From: CAZKRU01 sp964555235
GTDB lineage: Bacteria > Verrucomicrobiota > Verrucomicrobiia > Methylacidiphilales > CAMAQI01
Assembly: GCA_964555235.1 (NCBI GenBank)
Contig: CAZKRU010000018.1
Coordinates: 1-58,887, forward strand
Direction of reading: 5' to 3'
Length of the DNA: 58,887 nucleotides
Positions 6,580 to 14,935 of the stretch are shown piece after piece (position 1 is the stretch's first letter; each line of letters begins with the position of its first letter). The notes under the pieces were generated by a model. It was not told the DNA's origin. It saw nothing but the letters and a program-made list of their open reading frames with translations, and ran no database searches. Made by a program: the position numbers and the translations under genes.

Positions 6580-7626
6580 AAACCATCATCGTCAAAACGC
6601 AATCGGAACTCGATGCGCTCCCGGCGAAATTCGAGGAATATACGGTTATCGAAATACGGGCGAAGCCCGTCGATTTAATAATCGTGAAATCAGCGTGGGA
6701 GTCCTCGCACGTTGTGGCGCGGGGGTCCTCGCACGTTGAGGCGTGGGGGTCCTCGCACGTTGTGGCGCGGGGGTCCTCGCACGTTGTGGCGCGGGGGTCC
6801 TCGCACGTTGAGGCGTGGGGGTCCTCGCACGTTGTGGCGCGGGGGTCCTCGCACGTTGTGGCGCGGGGGTCCTCGCACGTTGAGGCGTGGGGGTCCTCGN
6901 NNNNNNNNNNNNNNNNNNNNNNNNNNNNNNNNNNNNNNNNNNNNNNNNNNNNNNNNNNNNNNNNNNNNNNNNNNNNNNNNNNNNNNNNNNNNNNNNNNNC
7001 ACGTTGTGGCGCGGGGGTCCTCGCACGTTGAGGCGTGGGGGTCCTCGCACGTTGAGGCGTGGGAGTCCTCGCACGTTGTGGCGCGGGGGTCCTCGCACGT
7101 TGAGGCGTGGGGGTCCGTCGCGTGTCACTGTCACTCTGATTACGCAACTATCGAACTGTTCGCTTACGCGGTGGTGATGCTTGTCAGGAAAGCAAAATCT
7201 CTCATTAAGCACTCCAAAACCTGCACCGTCATTGAACCCCAAAAGAGCGAAGGATTGGATGGATGGCTTGAGGATCACGCAATCAAACCAAATTCAGGAA
7301 AGGTGACCGTCTATAAACGAGTCTCGAAAGAGTTCAAAACTCAAGAAGGCACACCGAACGAAACTCTTTGGAAACCGGGATCGACTGTCTCTCATCCATC
7401 TTGGAATCCAAAAGATGCAGAATGCGGAGAAGGAAAATTCCACGCTTGCGCGACAACCTACTTTTGCGACGAGTTCCGAAGCGAAAGAGATGATCGTTAT
7501 GTTGCGATCGAGGTAAAAACGAAAGACATCCATGTTTGGAAAGAGCCATCCTATCCGCACAAAATCGCCTTTCGTGAGGGGAAAGTTCTACATGAACTAA
7601 ATCGTCGTGGTGAGGTGGTGAAATGA
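6576..7626 (+). CDS. Repeat protein with DUF7666-like C-terminus (gap inside)
   Basis: One gene interrupted by 100 Ns. The N-terminal part starts at a TTG overlapping the recT stop (TTGA) and reads MKTIIVKTQSELDALPAKFE, then 8-aa repeats alternating VARGSSHV and EAWGSSHV. After the gap the same repeats continue in a shifted frame and lead into a C-terminal domain, including CGEGKFHACATTYFCDEFRS and VAIEVKTKDIHVWKEP, ending at 7,626. The apparent frameshift reflects the arbitrary gap length. Such phage proteins pair a beta-solenoid-like repeat with a DUF7666-type domain; function unknown. Confidence 0.75.
6695..7116 (+). repeat. 24-bp coding tandem repeat array
   Basis: Units of 24 bp come in two versions: A (GTGGCGCGGG core, VARG) and B (GAGGCGTGGG core, EAWG), all followed by GGTCCTCGCACGTT. 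Before the gap the order is A-B-A-A-B-A-A-B, a 72-bp superperiod; after it A-B-B'-A-B. Very high identity between units implies recent expansion and explains the assembly failure. Confidence 0.9.
6900..6999. other. Assembly gap (100 N)
   Basis: Exactly 100 undetermined bases inside the tandem repeat. A round number suggests unknown true length. The frames on the two sides differ under this length, so the real gap must differ from 100 by a non-multiple of three if the gene is intact. Confidence 0.98.
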
Positions 7627-8678
7627 ATACCACCTACAAAGTCCGCGCATCATCCGCTCACCGAGCGAAAACTTGTCCGGGATCTGTCCGTTTGGAAATT
7701 GGAAAGCCAGACACACAAAGCCCGGAAGCGTCTGAGGGAACAATGCTTCACGAAGTTCTTGCCGGAACTCCTCACGAATTGACGGGTGAACAGCAAGAAA
7801 CGATTGATCGGGTGAAGTTTTACGAACTGGAACTGATCCGTCAGGTTTTCGGAGAAGATGCCGGAAAACCAGAAAGAGAGGTCGAGCTTTATTACCGAGA
7901 CGGAAATCTTGAGATCATTGCCACAGGTCACGGCGACACGATTTATTCACATGCCAGAAAAACTTTAATCATCGACTACAAGTTTGGACGAATCGCGGTT
8001 GATCGTGCTGAACAAAACACGCAACTCCGTTGGTATGCGTTAATGGCTTCCGGCCACACGGCAGACGATCACGTATTCGTCTCTGTGATTCAGCCACGAC
8101 TCCCAAAGGCCGAAGCGGTTTCTCTCGCTGAATATAAAGAGCATGACCTTGACCTTGCTGCGAAGGAGTTAGAGCAAATCGTCGAACGAGCCAACAGTCC
8201 GACCGCTCCTTTGAGTCCATCGTCGGACGCTTGCCGGTACTGCAAAGCGAAAACTGAATGTCCCGCCGCGCATGGTGAGCTTGCAGTTATTGCGGCGACT
8301 GGATTTGAGCTATCAGGCGAAAACATTGCGCTCCTTTTAGAGAAATCTGAAGTGGCATCAAAAGTCATTGATGCGATCAAGGCCGAAGCCAAGCGCCGTC
8401 TCGAAGCAGATCCGGCCAGCGTTCCGGGTTGGGGACTCAAGGCAGGAAAAAAGTCTCGCGCCATCAAGGATGCTCAGGCGGCTTACAACGTCCTCTCGGA
8501 AGACCTAACTCCGGTTGAGTTCACTTCATGTTGCAAGGTTTCGCTGCCTGACATTGAGGAATCTTACCGGAAAAAGACGGGATGCAAAATCAAGGACGCA
8601 AAGACGACTATTGAATATAAGCTCGCGGCACTCATTGAAACCAAGCAAGCGGCTCCATCGCTGGAAAGGACCACATGA
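7623..8678 (+). CDS. PD-(D/E)XK nuclease, DUF2800-like, Fe-S type
   Basis: 351 aa, RecB-like exonuclease expected to resect double-strand ends for RecT. Catalytic pattern: Asp105 in GHGDTI, then Asp118 and Lys120 in IIDYKFG, with a QLRWYAL segment after it. Four cysteines, Cys18 (TCPGS) and Cys204/207/213 (CRYCKAKTEC), match the iron-sulfur staple of AddB-like nucleases. Length and the SSAHRAKTCPGS opening fit DUF2800 phage nucleases. The start overlaps the previous stop (ATGA). Confidence 0.88.
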   Translation: MNTTYKVRASSAHRAKTCPGSVRLEIGKPDTQSPEASEGTMLHEVLAGTPHELTGEQQETIDRVKFYELELIRQVFGEDAGKPEREVELYYRDGNLEIIATGHGDTIYSHARKTLIIDYKFGRIAVDRAEQNTQLRWYALMASGHTADDHVFVSVIQPRLPKAEAVSLAEYKEHDLDLAAKELEQIVERANSPTAPLSPSSDACRYCKAKTECPAAHGELAVIAATGFELSGENIALLLEKSEVASKVIDAIKAEAKRRLEADPASVPGWGLKAGKKSRAIKDAQAAYNVLSEDLTPVEFTSCCKVSLPDIEESYRKKTGCKIKDAKTTIEYKLAALIETKQAAPSLERTT

Positions 8679-8854
8679 GTGATTTCTCATCAATGGCAAA
8701 CATTGCCTCGTTCTGGAAGATGATCGCTCATTCGGCTCTTCATGACCTCGAAAAAATTGCAAAAACGGACTACCGGGGAAACAAATCACCGGAATCTGAT
8801 ATGGCATCCAAGAGCGTCGAACGAATCAAAAAAATGATGAAGGTGGCGTCATGA
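8675..8854 (+). CDS. Small hypothetical protein
   Basis: 59 aa, coupled on both sides: its ATG overlaps the nuclease stop and its stop overlaps the next ATG. Sequence features are ASFWKMIAHSALHDLEKIAK and a basic C-terminus, probably helical. No family recognised; the coupling makes it credible as a gene. Confidence 0.6.
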   Translation: MSDFSSMANIASFWKMIAHSALHDLEKIAKTDYRGNKSPESDMASKSVERIKKMMKVAS

Positions 8855-9159
8855 ATTTTAAAACTACTGCCGATTGGCACGCTGAAGGCGTTCGTCGTTT
8901 TGGAAGCGACGAAATGAAGTGGAAGTTTGTTTGTCCTTCGTGTGGACATATTGCATCTGTCGAAGATTGGAAAAAATCAGGAGCATCAGAGAGACAGGTT
9001 GCTTTTTCTTGCGTCGGACGACATCTCCCGAATGCAAAATCTATATTCTGTAAGCCGGGGCCGTGTGATTACTCGGGAGGTGGTCTTATACCATTGAACC
9101 CCGTTCACATTGAAGATCGCGGCTCGAATGTTTTTGATTTTGCGGAGGTGCAGTCATGA
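8851..9159 (+). CDS. VVA0879-like zinc-binding phage protein
   Basis: 102 aa. WKFVCPSCGHIASVEDW, then FSCVGR and GPCDYSGGGLIPLNPV, is the pattern of the small VVA0879 family found in phage recombination/replication clusters. Cysteines C-x2-C plus later Cys residues suggest a zinc knuckle. ATGA overlaps at both ends. Biochemical role unknown. Confidence 0.75.
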   Translation: MNFKTTADWHAEGVRRFGSDEMKWKFVCPSCGHIASVEDWKKSGASERQVAFSCVGRHLPNAKSIFCKPGPCDYSGGGLIPLNPVHIEDRGSNVFDFAEVQS

Positions 9160-9407
9160 ACATCAACTCCCTATTCGCCTATGCTACGACGAAGTTTTCA
9201 GGTCGCAAGCGTCAGATCTTGGACTGGCTGATCGCTCACGGACCCGCCACGGATAACGAAGTCGCTCAAGGACTAGGATTCCCTCACAAGGCAGCGGTTC
9301 AACCTCGAATCTCGGATTTGGTCCGCGAAGGGCTTTTGAGTGAAGTCGGGACAACGATGGACCGTTTCACGGGGAAACCTTGCAGGAAGGTGCAGGTGGT
9401 GGCGTGA
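9156..9407 (+). CDS. Winged-helix DNA-binding protein
   Basis: 83 aa. RKRQILDWLIAHGPATDNEV, then PRISDLVREGLLSEVGTTMD, is a MarR/DprA-like winged helix: helices, recognition helix, then a wing. No other domain. Operon position suggests a role in early regulation or DNA metabolism. Confidence 0.7.
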   Translation: MNINSLFAYATTKFSGRKRQILDWLIAHGPATDNEVAQGLGFPHKAAVQPRISDLVREGLLSEVGTTMDRFTGKPCRKVQVVA

Positions 9408-10009
9408 GTGATTTATGGATAGATTTTGCGAAGATTAAATCACTCGCTCATTGTGCCTCTAAAGACGGAACTCGACACGTATTGCAATGCGTTAATATCG
9501 AATTCTCAGAGGGGAAAGCTCTTGGAATTGCAACCACTGGAAGAATTCTTGCGGCGGGTTTGATAAACGGATCGTCAAAATCACCGGAAGGAACCGGGGC
9601 CGTGGCTATACCGATCAGCGTCATAAAATTGGTTCAACCAAGTCAGGCCATCCTAAGCAAAATCAGCGATACGGAATGGAAAATCACGCAAGGCAGCATC
9701 GGAATCTCGTTCGAGCCAGTTAAAGGTTTTCCTTTGAAATGGCGTGAGGTGTTGCGTGTTAAAGAAAAATCGAATGACGCTTCGTTTGTGTCTCTGAATC
9801 CGAAATATATCGAATCGTTGGTAAAAAGCATGTCCGCGTTTCTTCCTAAGAGGCATCGAGATCTTGGAATCCGATTTGTTTTAACGAATGGATGGGAGGG
9901 GTGTGTTCACCTTTCGTCAGAAGAAGCAGACCAATGGTTTGGCGTAATTATGTCAAGGAGTGACCTTAATATCACAAATTTAAACCCTCCAACTTGGATT
10001 CAATCATGA
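9404..10009 (+). CDS. Sliding-clamp-like protein
   Basis: 201 aa from a GTG overlapping the previous stop (GTGA). SLAHCASKDGTRHVLQCVNI and ALGIATTGRILAAGLI resemble the first domain of bacterial DnaN. VSLNPKYIESLVKSM and the C-terminal GVIMSRSDL resemble the second-domain start and the MPMR end of clamps. At 201 aa it would hold about half of a three-domain clamp, so it may form a trimer or be a diverged relative. The fold is inferred from motif order only. Confidence 0.5.
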   Translation: MSDLWIDFAKIKSLAHCASKDGTRHVLQCVNIEFSEGKALGIATTGRILAAGLINGSSKSPEGTGAVAIPISVIKLVQPSQAILSKISDTEWKITQGSIGISFEPVKGFPLKWREVLRVKEKSNDASFVSLNPKYIESLVKSMSAFLPKRHRDLGIRFVLTNGWEGCVHLSSEEADQWFGVIMSRSDLNITNLNPPTWIQS

Positions 10010-10191
10010 CCATCGACCCTCTAGACAAAGACGAAATCGCCATCGTGATCGCTCACGCCTTCGGAAAAAAGGTGACGAGGCGAAAATGGGGCGAGGTGGA
10101 ATGGAAAATCGTTCCTTTCGTTCACACGTTCGATTTTGAGAATCACGAATACCTCGCGACCGACGAACAGATTCACCAGGTGCAGGGATGA
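10006..10191 (+). CDS. Small hypothetical protein
   Basis: 61 aa from the ATG at 10,006, which overlaps the upstream stop (ATGA); four more residues are possible from an earlier start. Mixed charge, VTRRKWGEVEWKIVPFVHTF in the middle. No family recognised. Confidence 0.6.
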   Translation: MTIDPLDKDEIAIVIAHAFGKKVTRRKWGEVEWKIVPFVHTFDFENHEYLATDEQIHQVQG

Positions 10192-10430
10192 GAATTTCAC
10201 ACATTCAAATGGCGATCTTCGACGCAAAATACTGCATTGGATCATTGGAAGAAAGCATCAACATAATCGCGGACGAGCTTTACACGCTCTATTGCGACGA
10301 GGTTGGAGGTAAATCCTATTCGGGCGAACCGCTTCCAGAGTGGTCGATGTTTTCGAGCGATCCAAAATCCAAAAAGCAGGCAGACGCGTGGCGAGCAGTC
10401 GCAAACCGAGTGCTCCAAGGAGCGATATGA
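10188..10430 (+). CDS. Small hypothetical protein
   Basis: 80 aa, helical N-terminus (AIFDAKYCIGSLEESINIIA) and a Lys-rich C-terminus. ATGA overlaps on both sides. No family recognised. Confidence 0.6.
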   Translation: MRISHIQMAIFDAKYCIGSLEESINIIADELYTLYCDEVGGKSYSGEPLPEWSMFSSDPKSKKQADAWRAVANRVLQGAI

Positions 10431-10744
10431 GTTCCTTCTCCTTTCAAACGCTTTGGAAAGTTCTTGGGGGGCCCAAGCTCACGCCTGAGTTCCGATTCCA
10501 CCCGGAGCGCAGATGGCTTTTTGATTTCGCGATTCCTTCAAAAAAGATCGCCTTGGAGATCGAGGGCGGGATTTGGAGAAAAGGCGGCGGCGCTCACTCC
10601 CGGCCAAAGGGAATTCTCCGCGATATTGAGAAGTACAACGCAGCGACTCTCCTCGGTTGGCGCGTTTTCCGATTTCCGGCGCACAAGATCAAAGTCGCGG
10701 ACATCGAGCCCGTCATTCGATTCGTGAAGTCAGTTGACAAATAA
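10427..10744 (+). CDS. Small PD-(D/E)XK endonuclease (Vsr/DUF559-like)
   Basis: 105 aa from the ATG at 10,427, coupled to the upstream stop. FRFHPERRWLFDFAIPSKKI, ALEIEGGIW, then DIEKYNAATLLGWRVFRF follow the order D...ExE/K of Vsr-like and DUF559 endonucleases: Asp in FDFA, Glu in LEIEGG, Lys in EKYN. Phages of this layout often carry such a gene in the position used by RusA Holliday-junction resolvases. That role is inferred. Confidence 0.78.
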   Translation: MSSFSFQTLWKVLGGPKLTPEFRFHPERRWLFDFAIPSKKIALEIEGGIWRKGGGAHSRPKGILRDIEKYNAATLLGWRVFRFPAHKIKVADIEPVIRFVKSVDK

Positions 10745-10747
10745 AAC

Positions 10748-10763
10748 CTCTGTAAACACAGAG
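10748..10763. promoter_or_regulatory. Perfect hairpin containing an iteron core
   Basis: CTCTGT-AAAC-ACAGAG is a perfect 6-bp stem with a 4-nt loop in the 36-bp gap before the replication initiator gene. It contains CTGTAAAC, also found at the last iteron (11,172-11,179), so it may be an operator for the initiator protein. No U-tail follows. Confidence 0.5.
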
Positions 10764-10780
10764 AGTAAGCAAAAAAGTTT

Positions 10781-11629
10781 ATGAATGGATTTACAAAGCT
10801 TTGGTCAGAAATACTCAGTTCGAGCATCTGGAATGAGGATGATAAGACAAGAATAGTATTCATTACGATGCTTGCGGCGGTCGGACCTGACGGAATCGTT
10901 CGGGCTTCGGTTGGCGGTCTGGCGCATCAAGCCCGCGTTTCAAAAGAGGACTGCGAAAAGGCAATAGAAGTCCTTCAAAATCCTGATCCTGATTCTCGCT
11001 CTACGTGCTTCGAGGGTAGAAGGATAGAGAAGATTGAAGGAGGATTTTTGCTTCTTAATTATAGCACATATAGAGACGCAAGAAATCACGACGAACGTAA
11101 AATATATATGGCAGAATATATGCGCGGATACCGTAAACAATCCGTAAACAATCGTAAACAATCCGTAAACACTGTAAACTCTGTGTTAGCACCGTTAGCC
11201 AAAGAAGAAGCAGAAGAGAAGCAGATAAGAGAAGAGGGGAGCGACTCGTCGTCGCCCTACCCTTCACTTGAACAGATGCTCGAATACTTTAAGGAATTTC
11301 CCGAATGTGATTTCACTTTGGAGGAAATCAAAGTCGCGGTGACGGCCTTGGACGTTCGAAAGACTCCTCGGGGCTACTGGCAGTGGGGTAAGAGCGTTAT
11401 CGCCGAAAACAACTGGCATTCAGCCGTAACAACCAAGATTCAAGATCGTCGGGACAGAAGCCAATCCTTTCAAAAGCCGATCAACCGCGAGTCCGAAATC
11501 AAAAGCATCACGGCGTTTTTACGGTCTGGAGATCCATCCCTGACCGAAACGAAGGACGGTGCCGTTGTTCACTCGGATAAATACCGGGAACTCAAAGCAA
11601 AGCTCGATGACCTCCGGGGGCTGAAATGA
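10781..11629 (+). CDS. Phage replication initiator-like protein
   Basis: 282 aa. An N-terminal winged-helix region (about 1-110) opens with KLWSEILSSSIWNEDDKTRI and includes GGLAHQARVSKEDCEKAIEV, typical of phage replisome organisers. A linker (about 112-150) contains RKQSVNNRKQSVNTVNS, encoded by phased GTAAAC repeats. The C-terminal part (about 160-282) is charged, the region expected to contact the helicase. DnaB follows directly with an ATGA overlap, so the pair looks like lambda O plus a helicase. No ribosome-binding site stands out. Confidence 0.7.
   Translation: MNGFTKLWSEILSSSIWNEDDKTRIVFITMLAAVGPDGIVRASVGGLAHQARVSKEDCEKAIEVLQNPDPDSRSTCFEGRRIEKIEGGFLLLNYSTYRDARNHDERKIYMAEYMRGYRKQSVNNRKQSVNTVNSVLAPLAKEEAEEKQIREEGSDSSSPYPSLEQMLEYFKEFPECDFTLEEIKVAVTALDVRKTPRGYWQWGKSVIAENNWHSAVTTKIQDRRDRSQSFQKPINRESEIKSITAFLRSGDPSLTETKDGAVVHSDKYRELKAKLDDLRGLK
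11133..11179 (+). other. Iteron cluster, putative replication origin
   Basis: Five GTAAAC motifs begin at 11,133, 11,144, 11,154, 11,165 and 11,174, that is 11, 10, 11 and 9 bp apart, about one helical turn each. The longer unit is GTAAACAATCC. An A/T-rich stretch (11,097-11,121) lies just upstream. The cluster is inside the initiator gene, as in lambda ori within gene O. The repeats are seen directly; origin function is inferred. Confidence 0.6.
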
Positions 11630-12894
11630 CTTGCGATCACCTCATGGACGAACAGGCGGAGCGGATCGTTCTTGGGAGCATCATCCAAGAGCCTCAACAA
11701 TTGGACATTGCCTTAGAGATGCTGGACGCTTCCTCGTTCGCGTTCGCGGTGCATCGGGCCGTTTGGGAATCGCTCGTTGAGCTTGATCGGAATCGTACTC
11801 CTATCGAACTCCCGACTCTGGCAAAGCAGTTGGAGCCGTTGGGAATCCCGATTGGTTTCCTGATCGAATGCCTAAACGCCGTAGCGACCCCGGAATCAAT
11901 CGGTCATTATTTGGCGATCATCAAGGCCAAGAAATCGGCCCGACTTGCAACTCAGGCCGCGCAGGTGCTCATAAAAAGCATCGCGGAGGGTCAAGACAGC
12001 GGAATTGCGATTGAAACGCTCATGACTCAAATCTGTGACATTGTTGAGATCAAGCGGGTCTATGAGAAGGATGCTCCGACTTTGGATGCTGAGGTCGTGG
12101 ATCATGTTCGTGCAATGCAAAGAGGTGACGTTGAGCAAACTGGTTACGGCACTGGATTTGAAAAATTAGATCAGTCCTTCCGATTGGCTCTTGAAGATTT
12201 CATTGTCGTCGCGGCACGTCCAGGAGTTGGAAAGTCTGCGTTGGCTTTAATGTTCCGAAATCACCTTTCTTCGTGTGGTCATTCTACCGGGTTTATCTCT
12301 TTGGAAATGCCTAATCGACAACTTCACTACCGCACCCTTGCGAGCACTGGAAAGATTCACATGGGGCGACTCATGAGCGGCAAGCTCTTAGCTCCAGAGG
12401 AAATTCAACTCACGAAAGCGTCGAACGAGATTCGTCAATGGCAGGCGATTCACACCGATCAACCGACTTTGACGATTGAACGCATTCGGGTGATTGCTCG
12501 CCGTTGGCATCGTCAGCGCGGCCTTCAGATTTTGTTCATTGATTATCTACAGTTGATGAGTGAATCGGAGGGTAAAAAAGGGCGTTCGCGAGCGGATGCA
12601 GTATCCGAGATGAGCCGGGGGTTAAAGAATCTCGCGAAAGAGTTGAAGATTCCAGTGGTGGCCCTTTGCCAGTTGAACAGGGAGGGCGCTGACCAACGGC
12701 CCGGACTTCATCAACTCCGAGAATCCGGCGCAATCGAGCAAGACGCAGATTCAGTGATTATCTTACACCCAGCCGATGCGACTCCCGCCGATACGATGAA
12801 CTACGAATTGATTTTGGCAAAGAACCGCAACGGAGCAACCGGGTTCTATAAGATGGCTTTTCAACGACCGACTCAAACTTTTATCGAGGCTTAA
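11626..12894 (+). CDS. dnaB: Replicative DNA helicase, DnaB family
   Basis: 422 aa, normal length. N-terminal DnaB domain about 8-110 (EQAERIVLGSIIQEPQQLDI). RecA-like motor about 165-422 with Walker A ARPGVGKSAL (197-206), Walker B ILFIDYLQLM (302-311) and the Q/R-finger region CQLNREGADQRPGLHQLRES. Unwinds DNA at the phage origin, loaded by the upstream initiator. Start overlaps the initiator stop (ATGA). Confidence 0.95.
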   Translation: MTCDHLMDEQAERIVLGSIIQEPQQLDIALEMLDASSFAFAVHRAVWESLVELDRNRTPIELPTLAKQLEPLGIPIGFLIECLNAVATPESIGHYLAIIKAKKSARLATQAAQVLIKSIAEGQDSGIAIETLMTQICDIVEIKRVYEKDAPTLDAEVVDHVRAMQRGDVEQTGYGTGFEKLDQSFRLALEDFIVVAARPGVGKSALALMFRNHLSSCGHSTGFISLEMPNRQLHYRTLASTGKIHMGRLMSGKLLAPEEIQLTKASNEIRQWQAIHTDQPTLTIERIRVIARRWHRQRGLQILFIDYLQLMSESEGKKGRSRADAVSEMSRGLKNLAKELKIPVVALCQLNREGADQRPGLHQLRESGAIEQDADSVIILHPADATPADTMNYELILAKNRNGATGFYKMAFQRPTQTFIEA

Positions 12895-12896
12895 AA

Positions 12897-13013
12897 ATGA
12901 AAATCTCAACGATCCTAGAAATGCTTTTATTCCTATCAAAAAACTCGCCCGTCTGGATCTCAGTAATCCTCGCGGACGCAATCGTTAAAATTCAAAGGGA
13001 GACAGTGAAATGA
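12897..13013 (+). CDS. Very small hydrophobic protein
   Basis: 38 aa with a hydrophobic first half (ILEMLLFLSK) and WISVILADAIVKIQ. Its stop overlaps the ATG of the next gene (ATGA), which is the main support for it. Possibly a small membrane peptide. Confidence 0.4.
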   Translation: MKISTILEMLLFLSKNSPVWISVILADAIVKIQRETVK

Positions 13014-13186
13014 GTGAACCTATTAAAGTTTGTCTTACGGAAAGCCAGCTACAGCAAAAAATTTGCGAGTGGTTTCGGAAAAATCAAGATCTTATTTCGG
13101 GAGAGGAATACTTCAAATTGAAAGGCATGTTCGCTTCTTTCGCGGACCACTTATTCACGAACGGAAACGGAGATAGATTGTCATGA
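13010..13186 (+). CDS. Small hypothetical protein
   Basis: 58 aa, coupled to both neighbours by ATGA overlaps. Aromatic/charged middle (KICEWFRKNQDLISGEEYFK). No family recognised. Confidence 0.5.
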   Translation: MSEPIKVCLTESQLQQKICEWFRKNQDLISGEEYFKLKGMFASFADHLFTNGNGDRLS

Positions 13187-13785
13187 GCCGCCGCGCTTTT
13201 GTTGAAGTTGATATTAATGGAACTGCTCTCGGGTATTTGAATTACTGCGTGAAACAAGGTGCTTTGCGTGAAATCACCCTCGCTGAACCGGGGGATGATA
13301 TTTTTACTAAAACCTGCGCTGGAGATCCTGACGCACAGTTAATATGGGTTAGGCCAGTCCACGTCCCCGCGCCACTCGCGGGCGAGGAGAGGAAGGAACT
13401 AATTCAGTTAAGAAAAGTATGTACTGCGTTAGGTTTTAATAATCAATCACTAGTTCAAGAGTGCCAGCGCAAAAAAGAAGAACTCAAGGCGGCGAATGAT
13501 GCGCTGAGAATAATGGCAGACCGAGTAAATGACATGACGCTTGCCTTAGAGAAATCCCCCAAGCTCAAATGGATTCCGTATGTGCATGGGGTGACGGAGA
13601 TTCCTGAAGGATACTACTTCAGAAAATGGGATGACGGGTCTGTCGGGTTAGGGAATAGTAGAGCCATCGGCGGAGAACCGTCCGAATCGCTAAAGTACGT
13701 TTTCCCGATTATTCTCCCACCCGATCCCGTAGAGCCGGTGAAGGATGAGGCGGAAGAAGCTTGTGAGGAGAAGGGGAAGAAATGA
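13183..13785 (+). CDS. Hypothetical phage protein with coiled coil
   Basis: 200 aa. A beta-type N-terminus (RAFVEVDINGTALGYLNYCV) is followed by a helical coiled-coil segment (about 70-125), then WIPYVHGVTEIPEGYYFRKW, which resembles a short beta element, and an acidic C-terminus. No family recognised. Coupled to both neighbours. Confidence 0.6.
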   Translation: MSRRAFVEVDINGTALGYLNYCVKQGALREITLAEPGDDIFTKTCAGDPDAQLIWVRPVHVPAPLAGEERKELIQLRKVCTALGFNNQSLVQECQRKKEELKAANDALRIMADRVNDMTLALEKSPKLKWIPYVHGVTEIPEGYYFRKWDDGSVGLGNSRAIGGEPSESLKYVFPIILPPDPVEPVKDEAEEACEEKGKK

Positions 13786-14309
13786 ACGACCTCTACTTCG
13801 ACGACGGGGGCCAACGGGTCCAAGGATTCACTCCCGACCTCGCAGAATCTCTCGATTCAATCGCTGATCAGTGGGCCGAGGAAACCAAAGGCATGAACGC
13901 AGCGCAAGCGGCCCGGTGGTGTGCAAAGAAGCACGAAGAGCTTTCCAAAGGAGAGCAACAGACCGATTCCGCAATCAAGCTCCTTCGCATCGTGGGCGAG
14001 CTCATCGCGCCTGGAAACATTGCTCTCCGCATCGAGTGCCTTGCCATAGCATCCAATCTCTCGGCGCTCAACGGCATCAAATCCCAAACCGAGGTCGCCA
14101 AAAAGCACGGCGTCACTCGCGCAGCCGTCTCAAAGAACGTCATAAAATGGCAATCTCTCCTCAACCTTCCAAAGTCGCCTTTCCAGAAAACCGAAAAAGC
14201 CCGTGAATCGTACCGCAAGGTCGCCACGGAAAAGCACTGGAGAAAGCGTCAGTCACCAATCTTAAACCTATTCAAAAAACACAACCAAAAGGCTCTATGC
14301 AACTCATAA
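13782..14309 (+). CDS. HTH DNA-binding protein
   Basis: 175 aa. SQTEVAKKHGVTRAAVSKNV (about 105-125) is a clear helix-turn-helix like that of sigma-70 region 4 or small-terminase N-termini, followed by a very basic C-terminus. As the second-last gene before the head operon it could be a late-gene activator. That role is inferred. Confidence 0.65.
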   Translation: MNDLYFDDGGQRVQGFTPDLAESLDSIADQWAEETKGMNAAQAARWCAKKHEELSKGEQQTDSAIKLLRIVGELIAPGNIALRIECLAIASNLSALNGIKSQTEVAKKHGVTRAAVSKNVIKWQSLLNLPKSPFQKTEKARESYRKVATEKHWRKRQSPILNLFKKHNQKALCNS

Positions 14310-14935
14310 AAAAATCTGAACCCATGCAAGTCGAAATCGCTGGAGCATCATTCACGCTCACGCCCACCGCACTCATCATCCCAGACGGCACATCAGAAGA
14401 GCAATCAATCGCCATCATAAAGCATCTGAAGCGATTCCAAGACGTGCTCCAATTCGGGATTGGTGACTGGATGGCGTACCATCGAAAGAACTTCGGAGAT
14501 GAGAGCACAGCGGCAGCGGTAGAGCAAATGGAGATGGATCTAGGCGAGTGCCAGAAGGCGCTCAACATCTCATGCGTGGATCAACGTGCGAGGGATTCGC
14601 GTCTCTCTCCTGCTCACCATTACGTCATCGGTCTCTATGCACAGAAGAATTCCCTCACGCTCAAACAGCAAAAGGATTGGATCATCACAGCAATCAATGA
14701 AGACCTATCACCGATGGAGCTAAGGCACAGTATTGAGGCAGGTAAGGTCATCCATGAAGTGAAGGACAAAACCTCGGGTGTCGTCGCTATTGAAGGGATA
14801 CGGTCACAGTTCACGCGCTGGTTACGTCAGGCCACAACGTCACGGCCTATCGACACATGGACAGCGGAGGAAAAACACAGGCTGCTTGAAGAGATAACGC
14901 CTATCCTTGAGCTTGGAGAGCTTCTGAAGGGTTGA
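14297..14935 (+). CDS. Hypothetical phage protein
   Basis: 212 aa; overlaps the previous gene by 13 bp. Met10 (14,324) is an alternative start that removes the overlap. Helical, with RARDSRLSPAHHYVIGLYAQ in the middle and a DTWTAEEKHRLLEEITPILE tail. No family recognised; last gene of the early operon. Confidence 0.6.
   Translation: MQLIKKSEPMQVEIAGASFTLTPTALIIPDGTSEEQSIAIIKHLKRFQDVLQFGIGDWMAYHRKNFGDESTAAAVEQMEMDLGECQKALNISCVDQRARDSRLSPAHHYVIGLYAQKNSLTLKQQKDWIITAINEDLSPMELRHSIEAGKVIHEVKDKTSGVVAIEGIRSQFTRWLRQATTSRPIDTWTAEEKHRLLEEITPILELGELLKG

Noticed and set aside
6695..7116. CRISPR-like short regular repeats
   Set aside because: Units are contiguous 24-bp tandem repeats without spacers, and they are in frame as coding sequence.
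6524..7278. Minus-strand open frames over the repeat array
   Set aside because: The repeat has no stop in several frames; the forward frame continues into recognisable N- and C-terminal domains, the reverse ones do not.
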